From Diogma glabrata (Eukaryota > Arthropoda > Insecta > Diptera > Cylindrotomidae): 64,000 bases of DNA. Position 1 is the stretch's first letter; every line of letters begins with the position of its first letter. The position numbers were made by a program, and so were the translations under genes. This document shows positions 55,554 to 64,000 of this stretch, one piece after another. The notes beneath the pieces are model-generated. The model saw nothing but the letters and a program-made list of their open reading frames with translations. It was not told the DNA's origin and did not search any database. Where the stretch lies: positions 75,895,394 to 75,959,393 of the forward strand of contig OY856187.1 in the NCBI GenBank assembly GCA_963693315.1, in the 5' to 3' direction.

Positions 55554-57662
55554 GGAAACTAGTACAGTATTATTGACTGATGGTTAATGCTATGATATAA
55601 TCTGCATTTGAGATTTAGCTTTTATGTAAATAAAGATATTTTTTAAACAGACGAGTAAAAATAAGTAACGTAAATGAATTTATTATAACGCACTAGTGCG
55701 TAATAAAATCATAAACAACCAAATATTGGCTGAATTTTTGTCAACAAATACAAAAGTTGCACAAACAATAACAATACTTAATCGTAAATGTGTACAGCTC
55801 TTGATACCGTTGTTTTTTAAGCTTTCATACTCGTAAAATATTAGTATCATTCTGTGCTCGATAAACAATATACTATTCCAACTCGATGTGCATTAATTAA
55901 ACACGAGTCAATACAACAAAAATTAATCAAATATTACAGCCCAAAAACTTTGTCTAGTTTTTTCTACAAATAGCATTTCTTTTATTCGTTCCACCAAACT
56001 GAATTGCGTTACAATTTATAATTTTTTTGTAATGAAAACAACAAAATTCAATCAAATAAATCAGAACTTTGTTTTATTAAAAATATGAGTCCAATAACAA
56101 TCACCAATCACAGACAAATAAAAAAAACAATCAAATCATAAATTGTATGTGGTATTGCAGAATCTAGTGAAGCGAACGGGTGTATGACATTCATTTATTA
56201 TAGATATTACATAAGTTTTTTAGTGAAGTGAATATATAATATATATATATTTTATGTATATAGCTTTTAAGTATTGTTCTTCACCGGTACATGTAATTCA
56301 ATGAAAAAGCTACATAAAAACGGGTGATTTATAGCTTATTCAAAGCTTTTTTATTGTTTGTTTTGTCGTTTTTAAAAATGTTGATCTAAAATAAAACAAA
56401 AAAGCTTCATCATTGAAATTTTTATTGATATTGATTTATATGACTTTATTGTTATATTTGTAAAATACTGATAGTCAAATTGATTTTTGAAATAGATTTA
56501 TTGGTTTCTTTAAGTTTATGGAAAGTCTCAATTTTTCTTGATTTTGTGCGAGGATATGTGCAACTGATGATTACGCTACTTTAAAATTTTAGAAAGATCT
56601 CCCTCGTTTATTTATTTCTGTTACAAAAATTTTAAAGTTTAGAACACATTAATCAAAAGCTTCACCTGTTAGATTTTAACACAATATCTATTTGCTTAAG
56701 CTTGATCCTACTGATTGTTTGGCAAAATTTAAAGAATTCTAGTCGCTGGGTCAAAAAATTATTATTCATAAAATAGGAAGACAACCACATTTGTTCTTGC
56801 ACATGCCCTATTTAAAATTTATTTGTGTATTCAGTGATATTGAAATAATTATATCCATTGTTTGTAAATATTACAAATTGTTTTGTTTTTTTGTTGTGGT
56901 CGGCATTATTTGTGAGACAAGTAATAACACATTTGTAGCAGATTCAATTATGTATTTATCTCATACTAGGAATCGCTCAGTGGACGAAATTCAGTCATTG
57001 TAAATAGAAATTGTAAAAAAAACTCGAAACAAAATAGCTACAACACATTATTTCAGAGTTTGATTAATTGATATAATTGATTTTGAATTGTCTAATTATC
57101 TACTACTCAAGACCTTTCCAACGATATACATATTGCCACACTTTTGATGGGGCAAATATTTTAGAATTGTACCACAAAAATATTGCTTACGTATTTATAT
57201 ATAGATATAGATTGATTTTGAACTGTGAAACAAAAAACTTGAAAAAAAAACAAAATAACCGAACAAAAAACTCAAATAAACACGCCTACGACATTTTTGC
57301 AATTTTTTTTGAAAAAATCGTCAAAATTCAAAAAAAGTATTTTTCGGCACATCTACTACTCAAGACCTTTCCAACGATGTACATATTGCCACACTTTTGA
57401 TGGGGCAAATATTTTAAAATTGTCAAACAAAAATATTGCTAACGTATTTATATATAGATTTTTGAATGAAATATTTATCACGCGTGGCTGAAAAAATTAT
57501 CTTCTGACGTATGTGTAAGATTCTGAAATAAATATTTTATAAAAACTTAAAAAATGAGGCAATAATAACAGCAAGGGTTATGTCAACCAATCAGAAACCC
57601 AAACAAAATTAAGAACAGCAAGTTTTTGTGTTACAAGGTTATGTAATATTGTTGGTTTGAAG

Positions 57663-59147
57663 TAGGGCTCGTATACTCGGGTATCGCATAACCGGGTATT
57701 TTACTAAAAACTTTACTACTCGAATATCCGGGTAATAGCTTCGAGTACCCGGGTATTACAAAAACAAAATTCTTATGAAGCTCACTGTCACTTTTGCTGA
57801 TTTGTTCAAAAAATAATTTTAGAAAATATATGTTGCACTGTTGTATTTTAGATAAGTTCGTACATCAGCTAAGGCCGTCAAATAGTTACGAAGCTTGTAA
57901 GTCACAAAGCGTGGAGCGTTTTACCAAAGAAGATTTATAAAATGAATGAACCTAGATTTTTTAGAAATACTTCTATCACCTTAAAATGTAGATCCTTGAG
58001 AGATTCCTGAGTACTCCCACACAAACGACTTGTTTAGTTTCTTTTATTTTTATAATTAGAGCACGTAGAAGTTCAGGAAGGCTAAAAGTTGAAACTAATT
58101 TTAGATTGTAAAAAACGGTGGAACATACTCATTGCAGCAATAAATCGATTTATTAAATTAAAAAATTGCATTAATACTGCACTCGATGAGCTAGGGGCGC
58201 TGACAAAATGAACGAATGCGATTTAGAAATATTAAAAGAAATCTCATTTATTCTCGAACCACTTATGCTAGCAGTACAAGAACTGAGTACAAAAAACGCC
58301 ACGCTAATAACAGCTGAAGGTACTTTTTACTACGTACTAAAAAAAATAAACGAGATTAGTTCACCTCTTTCTCGTGAACTATTTGAAAAACGAAGTTGAT
58401 GAACGTCGACAAAAGGATATAATAACATTATTCTTATATTTGCATCATTGTATTTTTTCAAAAGGCAATGAGTTTTTAAGCTACGCAACAAAAATTTCTA
58501 CAAAGCAGCTTGCACATCAATTATTATTACGTCTAAGCTCGAATGAAAACAACATCAGAGTTGCAGATCAAAGCTCGAGCTCTTCTGATTGAGAGCGGGA
58601 ACCAACATCAGTATATAATGAGCTACAGCATTGTCTTGCATCATATATAACTAAAACCAAAGAAAAAAGCGAAAATTTAAATGTTGAGCAATCCCTTCCA
58701 TTTATGGAAACAAATGGAGGTAAGCGAAACCAAATGTTAGAGAATCTGTACGCTTCACTGCTTACTATAAATCCTACATCAACGGCATGCGAACGGGTGT
58801 TTTCAGTAGCCGGCAATATAATAACCGAAATTCGCAGTTCGTTAGCTCCTTCCACACTCAACGGCTTAATATTTTTAAAATACTATTTTATAAACAAAAA
58901 GTTATAGTAAATGTTATATTATTATAAAATTTGATTTCATTTAACGTTTAACATATTTTTAAGAACTAAATTAATTGAATTAAATAAATATAAATATTAA
59001 TTAAATTAAATATGTACAAATGAACTATTGAAAATCTGTTTTGTTTTAATTATCCAAATACCCGGGTTACCCGGGTAACCCGGGTATTTGAGTAAAATAA
59101 CTACTCGATACCCGGGTACTTAATGTTCGAGTATTTTACGAGCCCTA
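57663..59147 (+). mobile_element. hAT transposon, copy 2
   Basis: Same as 52275-53759, including the GTTTGAAG target duplications (57655-57662 and 59148-59155), so it was copied by the segmental duplication and did not transpose again. Confidence 0.95.
58113..58907 (+). pseudogene. hAT transposase C-terminal half, copy 2
   Basis: Same frame breaks and the same TSTACERVFSVAGN dimerisation motif as copy 1. Confidence 0.9.
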
Positions 59148-59457
59148 GTTTGAAGTCGGAAATCTGAAGTTTTTGAAGTGTCATCCTATCATGAAAAATT
59201 GGCAGATGTCATATTTTATATGTGAATATGTGATAGGATTGAAAAAAAAATTAAAAAAGTCTGAAGTCTGCAGTCTGAAGTCTGATGTCTGAAGTCTGAT
59301 TTCTGAAGTCTGATGTTTGAAGTCTAAAGTCTGGAGTCTGAAATCTGAAGTCTTAAGTCTGAGGTCTGAAGTCTTAAGTCTAAGTTTAAAGTTTAAAGTC
59401 TAGAGTCTAAAGTCTAAAGTTTGAAGTCTGAAGTCTAAAGACTAAAGTCTGAAGTTT

Positions 59458-62400
59458 GAAGTATGAAGTATGAAGTATGAAGTATGAAGTATGGAGTATG
59501 AAGTATGAAGTATGAAGTATGAAGTATGCAGTATGAAGTATGAAGTATGAAGTATGAAGTATGAAGTATGAAGTATGAAGTATGAAGTATGAAGTATGAA
59601 GTATGAAGTATGAAGTATGAAGTATGAAGTATGAAGTATGAAGTATGAAGTATGAAGTATGAAGTATGAAGTATGAAGTATAAAGTATGAAGTATGAAGT
59701 ATGAAGTATGAAGTATGAAGTATGAAGTATGAAGTATGAAGTATGAAGTATGAAGTATGAAGTATGAAGTATGAAGTATGAAGTATGAAGTATGAAGTAT
59801 GAAGTATGAAGTATGAAGTATGAAGTATGAAGTATGAAGTATGAAGTATGAAGTATGAAGTATGAAGTATGAAGTATGAAGTATGAAGCATGAAGTATGA
59901 AGTATGAAGTATGAAGTATGAAGTATGAAGTATGAAGTATGAAGTATGAAGTATGAAGTATGAAGTATGAAGTATGAAGTATGAAGTATGAAGTATGAAG
60001 TATGAAGTATGAAGTATGAAGTATGAAGTATGAAGTATGAAGTATGAAGTATGAAGTATGAAGTATGAAGTATGAAGTATGAAGTATGAAGTATGAAGTA
60101 TGAAGTATGAAGTATGAAGTATGAAGTATGAAGTATGAAGTATGAAGTATGAAGTATGAAGTATGAAGTAATAAGTATGACGTATGAAGTATGAAGTATG
60201 AAGTATGAAGTATGAAGTATGAAGTATGAAGTATGAAGTATGAAGTATGAAGTATGAAGTATGAAGTATGAAGTATGAAGTATGAAGTATGAAGTATGAA
60301 GTATGAAGTATGAAGTATGAAGTATGAAGTATGAAGCATGAAGTATGAAGTATGAAGTATGAAGTATGAAGTAATAAGTATGAAGTATGAAGTATGAAGT
60401 ATGAAGTATGAAGTATGAAGTATGAAGTAAGAAGTATGAAGTATGAAGTATGAAGTATGAAGTATGAAGTATGAAGTATGAAGTATGAAGTATGAAGTAT
60501 GAAGTATGAAGTATGAAGTATGAAGTATGAAGTATGAAGTATGAAGTATGAAGTATGAAGTATGAAGTATGAAGTATGAAGTATGAAGTATGAAGTATGA
60601 AGTATGAAGTATGAAGTATGAAGTATGAAGTATGAAGTATGAAGCATGAAGTATGAAGTATGAAGTATGAAGTAATAAGTATGAAGTATGAAGTATGAAG
60701 TATGAAGTATGAAGTAAGAAGTATGAAGTATGAAGTATGAAGTATGAAGTATGAAGTATGAAGTATGAAGTATGAAGTATGAAGTATGAAGTATAAAGTA
60801 TGAAGTATGAAGTATGAAGTATGAAGTATGAAGTATGAAGTATGAAGTATGAAGTATGAAGTATGAAGTATGAAGTATGAAGTATGAAGTATGAAGTATG
60901 AAGTATGAAGTATGAAGTATGAAGTATGAAGTATGAAGTATGAAGTATGAAGTATGAAGTATGAAGTATGAAGTATGAAGTATGAAGTATGAAGTATGAA
61001 GTATGAAGTATGAAGTATGAAGTATGAAGTATGAAGTATGAAGTATGAAGTATGAAGTATGAAGTATGAAGTATGAAGTATGAAGTATGAAGTATGAAGT
61101 ATGAAGTATGAAGTATGAAGTATGAAGTATGAAGTATGAAGTATGAAGTATGAAGTATGAAGTATGAAGTATGAAGTATGAAGTATGAAGTATGAAGTAT
61201 GAAGTATGAAGTATGAAGTATGAAGTATGAAGCATGAAGTATGAAGTATGAAGTATGAAGTATGAAGTATGAAGTATGAAGTATGAAGTATGAAGTATGA
61301 AGTATGAAGTATGAAGTATGAAGTATGAAGTATGAAGTATGAAGTATGAAGTATGAAGTATGAAGTATGAAGTATGAAGTATGAAGTATGAAGTATGAAG
61401 TATGAAGTATGAAGTATGAAGTAATAAGTATGAAGTATGAAGTAATAAGTATGACGTATGAAGTATGAAGTATGAAGTATGAAGTATGAAGTATGAAGTA
61501 TGAAGTATGAAGTATGAAGTATGAAGTATGAAGTATGAAGTATGAAGTATGAAGTATGAAGTATGAAGTATGAAGTATGAAGTATGAAGCATGAAGTATG
61601 AAGTATGAAGTATGAAGTAATAAGTATGAAGTATGAAGTATGAAGTATGAAGTATGAAGTATGAAGTATGAAGTATGAAGTATGAAGTATGAAGTATGAA
61701 GTATGAAGTATGAAGTATGAAGTATGAAGTATGAAGTATGAAGTATGAAGTATGAAGTATGAAGTATGAAGCATGAAGTATGAAGTATGAAGCATGAAGT
61801 ATGAAGTATGAAGTATGAAGTATGAAGTATGAAGTATGAAGTATGAAGTATGAAGTATGAAGTATGAAGTATGAAGTATGAAGTAAGAAGTATGAAGTAT
61901 GAAGTATGAAGTATGAAGTATGAAGTATGAAGTATGAAGTATGAAGTATGAAGTATGAAGTATGAAGTATGAAGTATGAAGTATGAAGTATGAAGTATGA
62001 AGTATGAAGTATGAAGTATGAAGTATGAAGTATGAAGTATGAAGTATGAAGTATGAAGTATGAAGTATGAAGTATGAAGTATGAAGTATGAAGCATGAAG
62101 TATGAAGTATGAAGTATGAAGTAATAAGTATGAAGTATGAAGTATGAAGTATGAAGTATGAAGTATGAAGTATGAAGTATGAAGTATGAAGTATGAAGTA
62201 TGAAGTATGAAGTATGAAGTATGAAGTATGAAGTATGAAGTATGAAGTATGAAGTATAAAGTATGAAGTATGAAGTATGAAGTATGAAGTATGAAGTATG
62301 AAGTATGAAGTATGAAGTATGAAGTATGAAGTATGAAGTATGAAGTATGAAGTATGAAGTATGAAGTATGAAGTATGAAGTATGAAGTATGAAGTATGAA

Positions 62401-63181
62401 GTATGAAGTATGAAGTATGAAGTATGAAGTATGAAGTATGAAGTATGAAGTATGAAGTATGAAGTATGAAGTATGAAGTATGAAGTATGAAGTATGAAGT
62501 ATGAAGTATGAAGTATGAAGTATGAAGTATGAAGTATGAAGTATGAAGTATGAAGTATGAAGTATGAAGTATGAAGTATGAAGTATGAAGTATGAAGTAT
62601 GAAGTATGAAGTATGAAGTATGAAGTATGAAGTATGAAGTATGAAGTATGAAGTATGAAGTATGAAGTATGAAGTATGAAGTATGAAGTATGAAGTATGA
62701 AGTATGAAGTATGAAGTATGAAGTATGAAGTATGAAGTATGAAGTATGAAGTATGAAGTATGAAGTATGAAGTATGAAGTATGAAGTATGAAGTATGAAG
62801 TATGAAGTATGAAGTATGAAGTGTGAAGTAAGAAGTATGAAGTGTGAAGTATGAAGTATGAAGTATGAAGTATGAAGTATGAAGTATGAAGTATGAAGTA
62901 TGAAGTATGAAGTATGAAGTATGAAGTATGAAGTATGAAGTATGAAGTATGAAGTATGAAGTATGAAGTATGAAGTATGAAGTATGAAGTATGAAGTATG
63001 AAGTATGAAGTATGAAGTATGAAGTATGAAGTATGAAGTATGAAGTATGAAGTATGAAGTATGAAGTATGAAGTATGAAGTATGAAGTATGAAGTATGAA
63101 GTATGAAGTATGAAGTATGAAGTATGAAGTATGAAGTATAAAGTATAAAGTATAAAGTATGAAGTATGAAGTATGAAGTAT
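59458..63181. repeat. (GAAGTAT)n satellite, about 532 units
   Basis: Second array, 2.5 times the first. Its early part shows the same order of variants as array 1 (GTATGGAG, GTATAAAG, GAAGCAT, GTAATAAGTATGACG, GAAGCAT, GTAATAAG, GTAAGAAG). Blocks of GAAGCAT, a few units, GTAATAAG then recur, a sign of higher-order amplification. Confidence 0.98.
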
Positions 63182-63330
63182 GAAGTCTGAAGTCTGAAGT
63201 CTGAAGTATGAAGTCTGAAGTCTGAAGTCTGTAGTCTGAAGTCGGACATTTGAAGTCTTAAGTCTGAAGTCAGCAGTCTTAAGTTTGAAGTCTGTACTTT
63301 GAAGTATAAAATCTGAAGTTTGACATATTT
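63182..63330. repeat. degenerate GAAGTCT heptamer edge, right side
   Basis: GAAGTCT units with growing divergence (GTAGTCT, AAGTCGG, AAGTCTTAAG), mirroring the left edge. Confidence 0.85.
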
Positions 63331-63761
63331 GAAGATTATTGTATAGACATAATTGAATTTATTACGGAAGAAATGCTTTCCTTTTAAACGGATTTCTTTT
63401 TATGTTGTGAAGGCAAATATAGAGCACTATTAGTTGCTCTTTAACAATTACAGAAATATCCATATGGTATGGTAATATTAATTGACAAAAGATAACATAT
63501 AGAATGACATATATATTTTTTGGTTTCTTAGAGTTCAATAAAGTAATTCCCAAAAGAAAAGGAAAACTTTGTAAACCTAAAATATCAAAAAACAAATTGC
63601 CTTCACTTTGACTTATTTTGAATATAATTTATTTTGTTTGTGGGCTTAATTCACTTTATAAAAATTAGAAACAATTTACTTTTCATTAAATTTAATTACT
63701 CTGATTTCAACTTATACAGCTTTGACGAACGTTCAACCTTTCTTAATTATAAAAGTAATAC
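63331..63761. other. AT-rich spacer
   Basis: Short open frames on both strands without recognisable features. Confidence 0.4.
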
Positions 63762-64000
63762 AGGGTGTCCGCCGGGAAGGTATACTACTTTGTTTTGCCG
63801 CCATTTTGATAAACATTAGTTTTGACAGTTCATATTTGGCAGTCGTGAAGTAGACACGTGGCAAATTTATTATAGAAAAATATTCGATAAACCAATGTGT
63901 TTTAATCGTTAAAACATGTTATCAAAATCAATCATCGATTACTGTGACGATGAGAAAGTTACGTGAAATTTTTGGTAGAAAACGTTACGTGAAATTTTTG
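63762..64000 (+). mobile_element. Tc1/mariner-like element, 5' end (window edge)
   Basis: TA followed by CAGGGTGTCC is a common terminus of insect DNA transposons. At 63949 a frame opens as MRKLREIFGRKRYVKFL, like the start of the helix-turn-helix of mariner-type transposases (RKLRxxFGRxNRPS). It contains a 26-bp tandem step (GTTACGTGAAATTTTTG twice). The rest is outside the window. Confidence 0.5.

Larger units (their letters stand above)
50174..55561. repeat. 5388-bp tandem duplication, unit 1
   Basis: Unit 1 holds AT-rich DNA, a direct repeat, a hAT element and a GAAGTAT array. From GTACAGTATTATTGACTG (50174) it repeats at 55562 with offset 5388. In about 3.9 kb of non-array sequence I noticed only two substitutions (AAGATAACC/AAGACAACC, GTTATGCCAACC/GTTATGTCAACC). 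Confidence 0.93.
55562..59457. repeat. 5388-bp tandem duplication, unit 2
   Basis: Copy of 50174-54069. Same order: AT-rich DNA, the direct repeats at 57100-57210 and 57352-57461, hAT, mini element (59185-59239) and degenerate heptamers. It joins array 1 directly at GGAAACTA. Confidence 0.93.

Noticed and set aside
54070..63181. Telomeric repeat
   Set aside because: The unit GAAGTAT is unlike the insect TTAGG or related telomeric units, and the array is interstitial and flanked by unique DNA on both sides.
59407..63249. A 1280-codon minus-strand open frame rich in ILHTSYF, and similar frames of 394-884 codons
   Set aside because: Pure product of the stop-free 7-bp repeat; all three frames give the same peptide cycle and the frame has no independent coding features.

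Overview
The window is AT-rich, intron-less, almost gene-free nuclear DNA from an animal, most likely an insect. I infer this from the mix of elements: CR1/L2/Jockey-group LINEs, a Ty3/gypsy-type LTR element with a tRNA-Ser-like primer site, pogo/Tigger, several hAT relics, many foldback MITEs, and an animal-type ribulose-phosphate 3-epimerase fragment. I find no intact host gene, rRNA, tRNA or CRISPR. Nearly everything recognisable is a mobile element, the wreck of one, or a tandem repeat. Several of the most informative relics are so broken by stops and frameshifts that they only appear when three frames are read together.

Layout. 1-1566: two 3' ends of one LINE family around a 200-base assembly gap. 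2137-2493: palindromic MITE. 2908-12482: an onion-like nest. A long-terminal-inverted-repeat element (arms about 750-820 bp) is split by a 2-kb element (itself carrying a TTAA-flanked MITE) in its left arm and by a foldback MITE in its right arm. Between the arms lie an acidic minus-strand coding relic, a 350-bp palindrome, a MITE abutting a truncated RPE pseudogene, a GATATG repeat and a dead 2.17-kb pogo/Tigger element. 13.5-19 kb: two hAT transposase relics on the minus strand and weaker inverted-repeat elements. 21.1-24.4 kb: a degraded LINE with two insertions. 25.5-26.3 kb: minisatellite built on CACATATGTG palindromes plus a TA run. 27.4-30.5 kb: minus-strand LINE with ORF1 and an endonuclease-only ORF2, preceded by two 219-bp 5' repeats and followed by an LTR-like sequence.

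33.96-46.3 kb: a 3.09-kb block holding a DNA transposon with about 400-bp TIRs occurs twice, and a very young 6.1-kb gag-only LTR element sits between the copies. One junction lies inside a truncated LTR. 50.17-63.2 kb: a 5388-bp tandem duplication holding a hAT element (perfect 8-bp target duplication) and a (GAAGTAT)n satellite of about 212 and 532 units. 63.76-64 kb: the start of a Tc1/mariner-like element cut by the window edge.

The two large near-identical duplications (offsets 9218 and 5388) may be real recent duplications or two haplotypes joined by the assembler. The first carries one TE-filled and one TE-empty allele, which favours the latter. The most unusual candidates are the gag-only LTR element, the endonuclease-only LINE with promoter-like monomers, and the long-TIR composite that encloses an RPE fragment.
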